Shown here: piece after piece, positions 36,064 through 49,088 of the stretch
How the letters are laid out: every line of letters starts with the position of its first letter
How positions within the stretch are numbered: the stretch's first letter is position 1
Assembly: GCA_018881555.1 (NCBI GenBank)
Contig: JACAXG010000074.1
Location: 1,557,081-1,621,080 of the forward strand
Source: Amblyornis subalaris
Lineage: Eukaryota; Chordata; Aves; Passeriformes; Ptilonorhynchidae
Length of the DNA: 64,000 bases
Reading direction: 5' to 3'
The notes under the pieces: generated by a model
Told to the model about the DNA's origin: nothing
The model's database searches: none
Seen by the model: only the letters and a program-made list of their open reading frames with translations
Program-made: the position numbers and the translations under genes

Positions 36064-39000
36064 AAACGGGAGCAGGCACTGGGGGAAGCACATCCACGCA
36101 GCAANTATTTCTGTACATTTCAGTGCAAATCCTACATACAGAAACGTTCCCCTGCATTTATTCAGCTCAGCTCCNGGATAATGCAATTTAGAGAGATGAG
36201 TTTCAATAGTGACAGATTTGGCATTTTGAAGCTGTGTGTTCTGGTGTGTATTTTTCCTGTTATTACTTCATACAGTGGATAATGGCTGTGTTTGGAAAGA
36301 TGGTGGAGTGCTTTATGGCACTTAACATAGAGGCATGAAAGTGTCCCTGCCTTTTTCTTTTTTTTTTAATGCAGCTGTTACTTTTTTCTTCTTGCATCTG
36401 ATTTGCATCCTGATATTATTCTTTTTTGTATCTTCCCGTGCTTTTGATAGGCTAGCGCACATACAGAAAGGGAGAACATTAAAATTATTAATGAAAATAC
36501 ATGTGTCTTTGATATTTTGTGGCCAGTTCACAATTAGTTTCATGCAGCTCTTCTTGTTTGTTGGTTTCAAAGCTGATGGAGCTGTTTATGACACTGCTGC
36601 AGCACTCTTCTGTGTGCGTTGTCATGTATTTTTATTGCCTCATTATCAACTGCTTGGTTGTGGAAAAGCTGTCAATATAATTTTAGAGAGACTACCACTA
36701 CCTAATGACACAGGTAATTAAGCCCTTGGAGACCATTATTTTAACCATACATTACTTGTTTAGGCCATTTTGCTCTGCTGTTGTGATTTGGAAATCTGCA
36801 GCCACGAGGCTTTCGTTCTGGCATCTCTGNCATGACCTGTTCTTGTGGGTGTTTTCCCACCACCTCAAAATTAGACTGCAAGAGTAATTAGTTGTACATC
36901 TGAGGTTTCTGTGGTAGTAGATATGTAGTGCTGTTTACTGCATCTGTCCCGCAGAAGGGTAAACTCCCTTCAAGCTGGGCACCATTAGAATAGGAAACTC
37001 TNTTGTTCCATGGCAGAGCTGCAGGAAACCCACCTGGAAGAAGGCATTCCTTATGCTCAGGAGAAGATACTTGGCATTCACTATCCTGGCAGTCACTTTG
37101 GCTCTACTTTGAGGCAAAACAAGTTGGAAGCATTTTATTTATATATTTTTTGTCCCGTAAGCTGGTAATTTGGAGAGCATAATGTGGAGGGTTTGTTGTG
37201 TGAGAAGGTCCCAGCCACGCAGAAAGGACATCAGGGCATCACCTGCTCCTGAAGACACTGGATCATAGCTGAGCAGCCCAGAACTGTCTCATACCCTCTG
37301 TTTTGAATGTTTGTTTGAAGATCCAAAGCAAGCTCTGTGCTGAGGAGAAAAAAGAAAAGACAAATTTTAGATGTATATACAACAGGACATTGTCCCCTTT
37401 AGGAAGTAAAATACTGTCGTATCATTATTTGTAACACAGACGTCACTTGGAGTATTCCTACACATTTCATCCATCTTTGCTGATCTTATATTTAGAGGCT
37501 TTCAGGAAGTCATAGCTGAATTGAAAATCTCCATTTTTTTCCTTTCTTATTGTAGTCTTTTTGAGCTCAAATTTGGAAAGGCTGAAGTCCAAAAATTCAA
37601 AAGAAATTATATTTATTAAGACTCCTTGTTGTCTTTAAAAGTACTTTTAAGTAAATCTCATGTTTGGGAACCAGAGCATTGTTTCTTACTTTTTTTTGGG
37701 AACATCGGAGGTGACCCATTTTGGGAGAATCCCAGTTCAGAGTGGGAAGGTTTCCTCTCATAGCTGGGTCTTGTGTAGTTACATGTGCAGGAGTCTGGGT
37801 GTTTGCAGTTGACTGTACAATGTCAGGAAGGGGCTGNAAATGTCATATGAATTTGGGTTTTGATGTAAGATTTAGGTTATTGAACCAAACCAGGCATGAT
37901 TTCTTGAATTATTTTTTTTTTATTTAGAGTAGCATTGACTCCATTGGTAATTAGTTTTTCAAAGTCCTTAAATTCACAAATAACATTGTGACATAATGCA
38001 GAAATTTATGCAGCTATGTGAAGGTGGTCTTGGTACTATCTCGAAGCTGTGACTCAGACTTGAACAAGAGCTTTTTAGTTTTGAGCAGCTTTACATTTCT
38101 GTAAGTAACTTATAATAATAGTGNTTCATCTCTATCAGAGTGCTTATATGCAAAATTAAATATGTGTATTTGGAAGAACTGGTAGATATATCTTTCCATC
38201 TAACTAAACATTTGCAAAAATGGAAAAACAAATATTTGTTTAAAATGTAGAAAACAAGAAAAAAGTAAACCTTCACCATTATTTGAAACTGGAAGTATTT
38301 GCAGTCTGTTTGTATAGTTGCCTGTAATTTTTTCTGAAGCTTTTAGTCGTGACTATTTCTGGTGCCTCCAGCATGAATATAGTTTGAACTTATGAGCATG
38401 TGTTTAAGATGACACAATAATTAACTTTCTGTATGTGCCTGCTTCTATCCACTTATAGTTAATGAAAATATCTCCTGTCCTAAGGTCCCAAATATGTTAC
38501 TGGGGAATTGTAGGAGGGACAGTCCTTCNAGTTGAAAAATCCTTTCAATTGCTGGTGAGCAGCTTTTCTGCAAGGCTTAGTCTTGGACTGGATTTTGTTC
38601 CTCCATGCCTGTGACTTACAAAATCGTATACAGGGCTGGTGATGGAAGACACCCATGCAGTCCATATGGCATTTGTCTATCTGTCAACACAGAAATAAAC
38701 ATTACCACTGATTTCTATTGCAGCTCAGAAGCATTTTGCTGTAGATAGAAGTTTGATGAGTGAAATCTGCATGACTGAGAGAGACAATGGAAACACTTCC
38801 AGCATTTCCTGGCTCAGATGGTAGTTAGAGCCGTTTCAGAGAAATGTCAGGCCTGCCATTGCGTGATAACAGAATTCAGGCTTGTGTGGGAGCAGTGATG
38901 TGCCAACGCTGAGGTCTTTCAAAATCCCACCCTACTTCTTTGGTGCTCAAGGCACAGACGTTATTTTAAGGATACCTTGAAAATTTCCACTGGGCTCAAT

Positions 39001-41969
39001 GGCCAGTGGTTCCAAGTTGTGCTCAGTCTTTCAGTTCCGTGTAATTTTCAGTGGTGGTGTGGTCTGGGGAACAGAGCACCCCATTAGGTTGTCCACTCAA
39101 NGGAAGGATCCTCCTCTACTCGTTTCATTCCAGCACGGCCGTGCCCCAGTTGCCCTCATCACACACAAGATATTTACGATGCTCNTCTTCCTCAGACAGC
39201 TGCCCTTTGGGCAGCAGTTCGAGTCTGCTTTGAGTGTGTTTTGGAAGGAGAGGTTTGTGTGAAAAGAGCATGGCTTGTGCAGTTTGGATTTGCCACTAGC
39301 AAATGCCACAGGGCTGAACTGCCCAGAGCCTGTGCTTGGGAAAGGGCGGTGATGGCGCCGCAGGAGGAGGATTTGCCTTGATATTTCTGGATTGATAAGC
39401 ACCTGTAATGATGAACAGAAAGAAATAAACATAAATTATACATTATACGTCTGTCTTTCTGCTGCTGTTATGAAGGATATTATTACTCTATTTTCCAACT
39501 GAAATATTAAAGGAGGATATTGAGCATTCTGCAGGCTTTGCCCAGCAGACTGCTATAAGGCTTGTACCAATGTTGTATCCTAAGCAGAACTGAAAACCCC
39601 TTGGGGTTTAAAGCCCCGGCATTTCCCATCTGTCAGTCCTCTTTTAAGTTTTTCACATACCCATTTTCACTTCTCTCTCTTTTCTAAATCCATTTCCGAT
39701 ATCTGCATTCTTTGGAGAAAGTCGTGTCTGTGTCCTGGCCGCTGCCCTTGAAGCCATGGCCTAACACCACCTGCAGAAGCTCCTCAGGAGGTCGCTGTGC
39801 CCAGCAGGCTGGGACACAGCCCCGGGAAGGNGGGGCCACTTCATCCTGGGGACCACCATGGCTCACTGGGGGTGTCAAGACTGTCGGTGTGGCTGGCAGG
39901 ACACTGCACGGTCTGGAGATGAGCCTGCAGATCAGGGGGAGAGCTGAGGAGAGCAGGCAGCCATGTCTATTCCTAATGGGAATCCCTGGAGACAGAGAGG
40001 AGTAAGCAGCATCTGCAGCTCAGCCAGCCACTAATTTAATTGAAACCAGGTAGAAGGATACTTCTACAAGGATGCAGTGAACAGGAACTGCTGTTGATGA
40101 GCTCTTTTTTTCCTGTTACATCTTGTAAAGCTACTTTGCTATTTTCCCTGTTTCGAAAGATTTGGTGCCTTACTGAAAATCTGAATTTTTTTTTTTATTT
40201 GTTCAAGAGCTGGGGTTGTGTATGTGTGTTTACTTTGAAGCCTTTTGGTTGCTTGAGGGACTCACTGTAAGGAGAAAGTCTAACCTGATCCACTGCAGAG
40301 CTTTGAATGGAGTTGTGAGGGAAGTGAGATGCAGGTAGCCCCAAACCTGAAGTTCAAAACTATGAACAAGTAGAGAAAANAGATTTATCTGGGAGCTGAG
40401 TCAGAGAAAAGCTCTTTGTTTGTTTGGATTATGAGATTGGAGAGAGAGCTGGGAGGCTTGGACAGAGGCACAAAATTCTGCCACCAAAACCGACAGATTG
40501 CTGTCTCCAAAGAGACAGCCGAAGTCCAGCTGGTGAAAATTCCAGCTGGTTCACAGGTGAACAAGAGCTGAAAGAGCTGAGAAACCACATGGGAACCAGT
40601 TCCTTCATCTGTGATCAGGTGGTACGGAAGGCTGAAACAGCTCAAGGAACTAAAACCCAGATCACATCTCCAGGAAATCTATAACTAAAAATAGGAGTCA
40701 AGAGACTTAAATTTGAGACTGCCCAGGAGAGAGGCAGGAAGCTTTACTGTCTCACAGATAAGAGCTGGAAGAAAAAAAACACCTGAGAATTTTAACTACA
40801 CTGAAGTAACTTAAGCTGAAGATAGGGAAAGATGTGTTATTGATATTTTTCTCTAAGACTTTTTAAAGAATCCTGCACCTGGCGCATGGCATGAGAAGGA
40901 AAAAGCTGAAATACAAACCTCAACTGCTGCAGTAAGATTCTGTAGAAACCTTTGGATACATCTCTGTAAGACGAAGTCAGTATCGAGTTGAAGGAATTCT
41001 TGTGACATGCATTGGAAATAACCACCAAATACTGTCACATCAGCTTGAGGGTGATGAGAAGGGAAGGTGATAGCACCTAGCAAAAGGTACCTGCCAGCCT
41101 GTGGAAATCTTGAAGGAAGTAGGTCAAGGGGGAAGGGGTCGAAGCTGTTNTCGTGCTGGAACAACTACGTGCTCCCTGTCCCTTGGAGGGAGAACTGCAA
41201 AAAGGGCCNTGTGGGATGTGGCTGAGCAGAGCATGGGCTGTGGAGAGTATATATTTGTGACAGAACTGGGAGAGGCACGAAGCAGGCAGGTTTCCTGGCC
41301 ATGTCATTGCTGTGGGATAGCACAAAGGATGTGCCTGCTTACAGAAGTGATGGTCCTGAGAAAACCCAGAGGAAATTCAGGAGCTTAATTGTCCAGCAAT
41401 GATGCATCAACNGCAGCAGGGTCTGCCCAGCCTGGCCTGGTTGAAACCGTGCTCTGGCACTTGCTGTGAGTTGCACCANCAGGGCCAGGCAGGAGATGGA
41501 GGCAGCAGAGCTGTCACAAACACGACATCAAGAAGTGTTAAAAGCAAGTCTCCAGCAAAAATACAGAGAAAGCTTCCTCCTGCCATCTTGGACACATGAG
41601 CATCTGTGTGCTGTGGGCTGATCCCTGGGCGGGGAATGATGTTTTCTGCTTTCCATAGGTTCCTTTTGCCCCCTTGGCGCAGAAGCACAGTCAGAAACAA
41701 AGCCAAAATAAATAACTGTCTGTTGCAATTGGATTGATTTCCTGGTATTCTCTCAACAGCACAGGACAAATTATGTATTTTAAGTGTAGGAATAACTAAT
41801 ATTGTTTCAGGAAGAATAGCAACAAGGATCTGTAGATCATAAATTCACGTCAACTCTTGACCCTGATGTGTAATTAATTTCGTAAATGGCTCAATTGTGG
41901 CTTAAAACTGTTTGGATTTCTCATCCTGTTACTCTATGTGTCAGCCTGGCTCAGAGTCTCATTTTTTCA

Positions 41970-42322
41970 ANGATTAAGAATATCCTAATTCCAGCCTAAA
42001 TGTATTTGTAACCACTATATTCCCAACTTGTTTTGTGAATCATTTGCCTTAGGCTGATGTAGTTTTCTTTCACATTTTACTTTTGCTCACTAATTTTTTG
42101 TCTAAGCCATACCTGGTCTCTTAAGCCCTTGATCTCTTAAGTTAAGCAAGTTGCTTAGTGTCTTCTCATAGCACAGACTGTCATTTCTTCTAAACAGCTT
42201 CAGAGCAATCCCTTCATGGAATCCTCTCTGGATGAGCCACTCCTGAACACTGCTGGATGTAATTGCAGATATCTTCCAGATGGAATCTTGACAGTGCTTT
42301 CCACAGTAGCATTAATATTTTA
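41970..42322 (-). mobile_element. Ancient CR1/L3-like LINE 3' fragment
   Basis: The + strand carries a series of weakly conserved phrases in the order expected of an inverted old CR1-type LINE: ATTCCAGCCTAAATGTATTT (41988-42007), a GTCTTCTCATAGCACAGACT segment (42161-42180), then CCACTCCTGAACACTGC (42238-42254) and TTCCAGATGGAATCTTGACA (42275-42294). On the minus strand this corresponds to the end of the reverse-transcriptase ORF region and the 3' part. It is heavily mutated and stop-ridden, therefore inactive. The assignment rests on recall of the family, and boundaries are approximate. Confidence 0.5.
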
Positions 42323-45300
42323 TGTTACTTAAATTCTTATATTTCATTAACAGATTCTGGTTCCTGNATGCCTCATTTCTTCTTCTGTTTTGTGCTTTGA
42401 GAAATTTATCCTTAGGTTAGGACTGGTGGAGAACTGTTCACCTACTCTAAACTGGCATTTTGTCAGGAAACTAAGAAGCTTGGATCAAACATGGGCTTCA
42501 TTTATTTTCCCCCTTAAAAAANCCTAGATTTTTTTTTTAAATAGAAGTTGAAAGGAGTACTTGNGTTTTAAGAAAACGTCAGTTTTCCATTCAAATAATA
42601 GAACAGGAAATGTAATGGTACTATGTGAGATGCTTCAGGTGAATAGACAGTAAACAAAACATGAAAGAAAGGGGAAAATAAATGTTCTTAAATAGTGCTT
42701 GAAGAATGTAGAATCAGAAGTGATGAGCTTTAGAGACTGATTTTTCATTTTTTAACAGCTTGGTAGTTACATAAGATACAGAGAATCCTTGACAAAACAG
42801 TCCAATGAGAAGGCAGAATACACGCGTGGGGAAAGCTATCCTAGATGTAATCAGGAAGTGCTTGATGTTGGAGTGAGTCCAGCTGGGATATCAGANTCAC
42901 GACCAAGAGCAGATAACCTTTTGTGGTTACCAGAAGAGGCAAAAATATAGGTCGGTGTGTAGAAATAGCCTTTCATAAAGCTCATAATTCTTCTGCTTCA
43001 CTTCCAAAATTCGGCCTTGTTCAGTGAGCAAAACATGGGATCTCAAGCTAAATTTATAGAGGCTCCATTATTTTTGCATTCTTTAAATAGGATTTGTACT
43101 AAATTATTCTGGCATGAACTGTTGCTGTGGAGAGTGTTAGGGATCATAATATAACAATTGCTTTTCAGTTAAGGTGCCATTAATTCATGCATCAAAAATT
43201 CTCATTCATAAGAAACAAGATTATCCTTGTACCATGTTTGGTTAGGCAGCCCTTCCTGAAAATGGACAACTGGGATGCAAGAAGCAGCAGCTTACAAACT
43301 GTGAGAGCACTAACCATCAGAGCTCCACAGTAAATTTGACTGTAAGCATAATTCACCACCCTGTTTGTCAGAAACTAGTTTTCTCTTCTTTTCAGATGTT
43401 CCATGGGTACCCAAACCTTATAAGATCCTCCCAGGGCTGATTTCATAGTGGTGTGACCACAAGGTCTGTTTTGCCCGTGGTTCAACTTGGTAGCTGTCAA
43501 CTCTTACAAACTTCTAGAAAAGCTGCAAACCAAACCCACGGAAGTCACTGTGTTTAACTGAGCTCTTGGTCATCTTGCAAAGATTACTCCATTGCTTGGA
43601 ATTCTGAGTGCTGATGGGAGGTGTTTCTGATTGCCACAGGGAACTGTGTCCTGCCAGTCCCTGAAAGGCTGTTCAGTAAGACAGGCCTGTGGTCCAAAAC
43701 ACATCATCTGAGTTTGACTGAAGATTAAAGGACCTCTTGAGTTTAAGAATTCATAATTTTTCTGAGCTGGTTTAAGTGATCATAGTAATATGCAACTAGA
43801 CTTCATTAATACTATTAGGTCTTAATTGAAAAACTGTGATTTAGTGCTTGTTGAATCTCTTGTTTCTCCCATTTTGGCTTGTTTGTTAATTTGGAAGAAC
43901 ATTGTGGAGGCCTAGAGTTAGGACTGCATATGCATAGATAAACACAATAATTAAGACTCCTATTACACCATTCATTTAAAAATGAAATGATGAGCATGTT
44001 AAGAAATTAAATCTCTCAGTGAGGGCTGCACAGGAATTTANAGTATGAACCAAAATGATTTGTTCTTTCATGTAAAAGGCATCTGATTAAGGTCAGCCTA
44101 TGAGCAGAAATGGTTCCAATCTGCAACTGAAAAACTGCACCACTGTCTGCACTAGAGATTAGAGCTGGCTTGGTTTTATGCACATTTGGTCAACAGATGG
44201 TCAAACTATTCTGTGGGCATTCTGACAGTGTAGAAGTCTGCACATCAATGACAAAAAAACATCATAGGAATAAGTAGGATGTCAGTGTTCATCTCAGTAG
44301 AATGAACACCCAGCGTCAGCTTCTTGAAAAGTAGCGTAGTGGGCTGACTTGAAAGGAGAAAACCTGGAATAACATCATATTGTTGCCAAATTAGCCAGTG
44401 CCATTCATTCTGATAAGACTGAAAGAACAGAAAGGCTATGAGGCTCATATAAAAGATAANGCTATTGGCCTTTGGCCAGAGCAGTTAGCTAATATTTTCT
44501 GTCTCTCTGGATTGTTACCTTAGAAATAAACAAATATAAAAAAGATACGCTGCGCATAATTCTTCTGCTCAATTTCTTTTGGAAAGAATACTACACAAAA
44601 GTCATGTTTCCCTAAACACGGTAGAAATAAACAACAGCAGGCAGTTTCTGGTCTGATATGCCCAGGAATGCTGGCACTTTCTTCAAGGTCACTGTTTTAA
44701 TATACAGNGTATCTGGCAGTGTGATTTAAGGTATTCCTTTCTCTCTCCTCCTTTTGCGTCACCCCTGTGCCTGTGCCACAGCAGTTTTCGCTTCTCCAGC
44801 CCCTGTTCCATCTGGGCTGTTTTTCCAACTATCTCAAGGGACTTNGACTGCTTAAAAGGAAAAGAGCAGAAAATATGAAAGGGAGAGTGAGGAAAACTGT
44901 TGCATCCACATGGCTGAGGAGAAGCTGTACAGGGGCGAGAATCTGTGTAGGACATGGGGAGCAGGGAGAAATATGAGGACCTTTGGCTGGAATTGTCACT
45001 CATCGTTTTTTGTTGTGAAACACAGTGTCTTTGTTGTTGTGTCCATCACTGCTCCTCTGGCTTTTGATCCTTTTCCTCCTCTTACCNATAGCTGAAACCA
45101 GCCCTGGTTCCAGGACCTTTATATGTGGTCAGCCTCAGTGACATCTCCTAAGACCATGGGATTTAATTTCTGTTCCACCCTGAATGGGACCAGGGTTTCA
45201 TGGGTGGCTTCCCTTATTCCCAGGGGTCCTATTGTGGGAAGGAGCTCCTGCTCCTCTACTCTGAGCAGCCTCCATGCAGCAGGGTTAGTGTTACTACCAC

Positions 45301-45998
45301 TTTTAACATTCTTGGCGAATGTGTGTAGATCAAAGACGAGTTGGATGGTGTCTATTAACACTCTCTAAAATGGAAGTGCAGACCTTCCTCCTGTCACTGA
45401 TGGAGCTGAAGTTGGTTGTGTTGTCGTGAGATGGTGGTTCCAGATTGTATCCTGCACTTGCTTTTCACACCTGTTTGAGAGGGCAGAGGAGAGTGAGCGT
45501 GTTCAGCAGCTGTGCCCCTATAAACCAANGCCCTGGCACAGGCTGCTGCCCCCATAACACAGTAATGTCATAAATCCCAGTAATGCCATAGGCAGGCTGT
45601 CTGAACTGCACAAACCTGCCTATTGGCTTGGAGCACAGCAGGTTGTGGGGTTTTTACTCTGACTGTTGCTAGATGACAATAATCTTATCNTGGTGCTGTT
45701 TATACTGTTAACAAGGTGATGTCTTTTGCACACATTTGGTTTTAGTCTTTGTAACCGAGCTCCAGTAGGATTTTAACAATACAACTAATTACTGTGCATA
45801 TTCAAAAGATAAAAGAGTGCCCTTAATGTGTTATTCATAACATGGAACATGAGAACATTACAAGGCTAGGATTGTCTTTAAATATTAATTTCATGGTAGC
45901 CATGGATGCATTAGGCTCTTGTAAAGAACAAAAACACTGAATGCAACTCTTAAATTTTTTCCATACAGTTGACTTTTATAAATATTTTTATTCTCTAG

Positions 45999-46089
45999 AA
46001 TGGAGGAGACAGTGAGAAATCTGCTACAGAGCCAAGGATCCCCAGGCCAGCATGGAGAAGGAAGTGTCAATATCATGAAGGTATATCAG
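45999..46089 (+). CDS. NCKAP5: NCKAP5 internal coding exon B
   Basis: The acceptor is TATTTTTATTCTCTAG and the first exon base A completes Arg (AG|A) from exon A. The exon then reads MEETVRNLLQSQGSPGQHGE followed by GSVNIMKVYQ, with no stop. Its 91 bases plus the two carried over give 31 codons, so the 3' intron is phase 0. This segment ends one coiled-coil run (METVRNLL-type heptads) and leads into a Gly/Ser/Gln-rich hinge. I recognise it as NCKAP5 by the METVRNLLQSQGSP-type core and the NIM-VYQ end. Two donors fit. One is CAG|GTATTA after 46089, chosen here because the VYQ residues belong to the family as I remember it. The other is AAG|GTATAT after 46080, which keeps phase but removes three residues. 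The neighbouring exons are 42.4 kb and 15.0 kb away. Confidence 0.9.
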
Positions 46090-48693
46090 GTATTAGTGAC
46101 TTCTTACCTGTTTTCTTGTGATAGAAAAGTTCTTAAAAACAGAAATCCCANTGCTGAGATAAATGTGTCTGGCATTGTTTCCTATATTTGTTTATTAATT
46201 ATGAATACTTGTAAGTGGTAGTTGGTTCCATCTACATTTTCCCAGGTGTTGTCTCACCAGAGTTTAAGGTTTTTCACTTTTATTGTCGTTGTGTAATCTG
46301 CAGTTGTTGCTCCTCATAGTTCACAGGGGACAAAGAAACTAGTTTTGAAGCCTTTATTAAAACACTTAATATTTTAAGTCATGTGTTCCAGCATCTCTAG
46401 TAAACATAGGTGTTTTTGACAACTTGACCTTCAGATTGTGATGGATAATTTTATCCAATCATGTGTTATTGGGTGTGGGGATCCATATCAAGCTTCACAG
46501 TTTCATATCCCTGCTTGTGGCAGGTGCATTTTATCACCTTCACGTGGGGTAGAGGGAGAGTGTCTCAGGGCAGAATTTAGGAGAGAAAGATTTTAGAGGT
46601 TTTTCAAAACGAACCAGGTCTGTTTATAAGACAGAAGAGTTTTACACTTTCCTNATGTACTGTTGCATTCTGGAAACAGTGAACCTGAGGTGGTGGAAAA
46701 CCTTTAAGAGTCTGGAAACAGGAGTGAGATACATCCCAGTTAATCAAATACTAGGCACATGAATTCTTAAAAAAAAAACACTTAATGAAGTCAGTCTTGT
46801 GCTGTATCTTTTTAAGCAGAATAAGCATTCTTATAAAGCATAAAATAGTGAAATAATATATTAAAATTTCTACTAGGTAGTGATCCATCAGATAAGATGC
46901 TTTTCAAAAATTCTGGTTATATTAGTCCATTCTTACAGCTGATGGATCAAAAATACAGCAATATAGCTAAACAAAAATGTATATTAAAGAGTATTTATCA
47001 CTGTAATTAAATTTTCATTTCAAGCTTGGATTAAAGAGAAGGTANTCTTTTAGTTTAACCTTCAATGTAATCAAATTTTCTTGTTAAAATGATAGCCTGG
47101 GAAATTTAATTTTAGGACAAATTAAATTTTTTGTTGAGGTTATAATAGAACATCGTGCTTTTAGAAACTGGTGACAAAAGCATCTCTATTTTATACACCA
47201 TCATTTTGGGGTGCAAAAGTGAAACTCAGTTCCTTTCTCTTATTTCAGAGTTTCAATCCGTACATCCTGCTCAGTCCTGCCACCACACAGTGGTTGTTCT
47301 GAAGTGGGCTGGATGTCAGTCTCTCCTTAAAGTGGATTACTTGTCTGTCTGTCCATAACAGACCTCTGGAATGATTTTATTATCTGCTTTTCTGTATGCT
47401 TGCTGTGGAAACCCCAGTAAGGAGGTACCACAATTAGGTTTTAGCTTCTTTGGGTTTTGTTTCTTCACTCTCAAGAAGAAAATACTGCAGTTCCGTTTCA
47501 TGAAACTGAGGGTTTGGAGTTCTTTATTTTTCTTTTGGATACTAAACTCGAAAAAAAATTAGCGATGTGGTCNTTGAAATTTGAAATTTTGTGTGCTGCT
47601 TTCCTAGAGGGGAGATAAAGTAGTCATTCCAATTTCGGTGCTTGTATATTCCTGTGTATGTTTTCCCTTTTCTTAATTTTTGAAAAAAAGAGAGAATTTG
47701 GATGTGTTCTTGGTTTTTTCTCTTTCTGGGACATACTGATACAGCCAGGCAGGAGAGTGGGCACCGTGGTGTGTTTTGTGTAATATCGCCTGGGTTTGTT
47801 TNCTGACCAACAAAAGAACAAGGCGGTTCTGCCCAGTTATTGATAGCAAGAGCAGTTCTTCATTTTCCTTCAGCTCTAGCAAACAGCCCCCTCCATCTAG
47901 CAAACAGAGCCCTTTTTTTTCTTTCTTTCTGGACACAAATTTTTGTTTGAATCTGCTGGGTGTTAGTTGGGGCATATTCCCCAAACTGGAGCTTTACTTT
48001 CTTACAGAGTGAAGTTGTTTCTGTCCCAGGACCTTAAAACACCCATATACCTGTTTCTCTGAGATTATTTTAATGCATTACAGCTTTCTTCCCTTCTTAT
48101 TCTCTTCTTGTTCCTGGGAACATTTTCACTCATGATATCACTCAGCTTGTTTTTTAGCAATTTTCGTTTCTTCCACATTGCCGGTATGCAATGTTCTTTG
48201 NTTATGAATTTCCTCTCCTAATCCATGACTCAGAAGCAATGGGTTTTCCTCTCCTGGAGGAATAGCTAGGCTGCTGCATCATACACCAGTCTGTGACTGG
48301 TAAAACAGGCCAGAAATGCAGAGCATTTTTGTTGTGTTATGAATGTTGCGGGGTTTTTTTCTGAATGTCTCTTTGAGTCATTCATCCTCAGATCCCTTTC
48401 CTTCACTTTTATGACAGACTTCTGAACAAATAGCTTGTTTTCTGGGAATTTCGAGGAATGGCTGCATTCACATGCAAAACAGCACATTCCTGCCCTGGGA
48501 TGGCTCCCTGCTATGTAGGTCAGGGATGGGTTCACTCGGTGTGTGATTGTTACCCAGTCACACGGCAAAAGCTGCGCAGTGGGGTGTGGGCAACAACCCC
48601 GCGCCACAGCTNGTACCTGGAAGGCTCTTCAGAACAGGTTTTGGCAAAGAATCTCAGGTCTGAAATGTTTGCAAAGTATTTTAACACGGGAAA

Positions 48694-48732
48694 AACATAT
48701 TAATGAAGNATTATATGGATCATTAATATGTT
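48694..48732. repeat. Perfect inverted repeat, 13-bp arms
   Basis: AACATATTAATGA (48694-48706) and TCATTAATATGTT (48720-48732) are exact reverse complements separated by 13 bases, including one N. Each arm contains ATTAAT, a homeodomain-type core, so the site could bind a dimer. That reading is inference only. Confidence 0.9.
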
Positions 48733-49046
48733 ACTGGAACCAGCTGTGTGGAAATCATGGATAAAAATACCATGTAAATGCATCATGATTCTTATTGTAA
48801 GTNCTGCGTGCAAATTCGACAGAATACATCAATATTGCAACAAAGGCATTTCATTTGTATTCTTCCAAATGTACTCAGACAGTTTTTTGATATATTTATA
48901 AGAGTAATTCACAAATGGGAATAGAACTTGAATGTAAAACCCAGGTAATGTTCCTTAAAATCACTGATATATTCAGGTTTCTGGGAAGATGATAACCATA
49001 TTGTCAACCTGTATTTGTAAGTGAAGTATAGATTAAGTTTCACATT

Positions 49047-49088
49047 TATCTATATCTATCTATCTATCTATCCATCTACCTATATATT
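49047..49088. repeat. (TATC)n tetranucleotide microsatellite
   Basis: A TATC/TATA-rich run of about 40 bases with CATC and ACC interruptions. It is shorter than the similar tract near 20111-20186. It is probably length-variable. Confidence 0.9.

Larger units (their letters stand above)
3628..45998 (+). other. NCKAP5: Large NCKAP5 intron (about 42.4 kb, phase 2)
   Basis: The intron runs from donor GTATGT (3628) to acceptor TTCTCTAG (45991-45998). No frame in it shows a protein I recognise. The open frames are short and unconserved in character, and the longest (minus strand, 33175-33759) contains undetermined bases. Recognisable contents are an avian LTR remnant, a CR1 tail, an ancient CR1/L3-like fragment, probable old amniote repeat remnants, a TATC microsatellite, short tandem duplications and several perfect inverted repeats, each listed separately. 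The remainder is ordinary AT-rich intronic DNA in which I see nothing I can name. Very long introns are typical of this gene in vertebrates. Confidence 0.85.

Noticed and set aside
5257..48732. The perfect hairpins as microRNA precursors
   Set aside because: The paired arms are only 11 to 13 bases, and pairing does not extend to the 22 or more bases a precursor needs.
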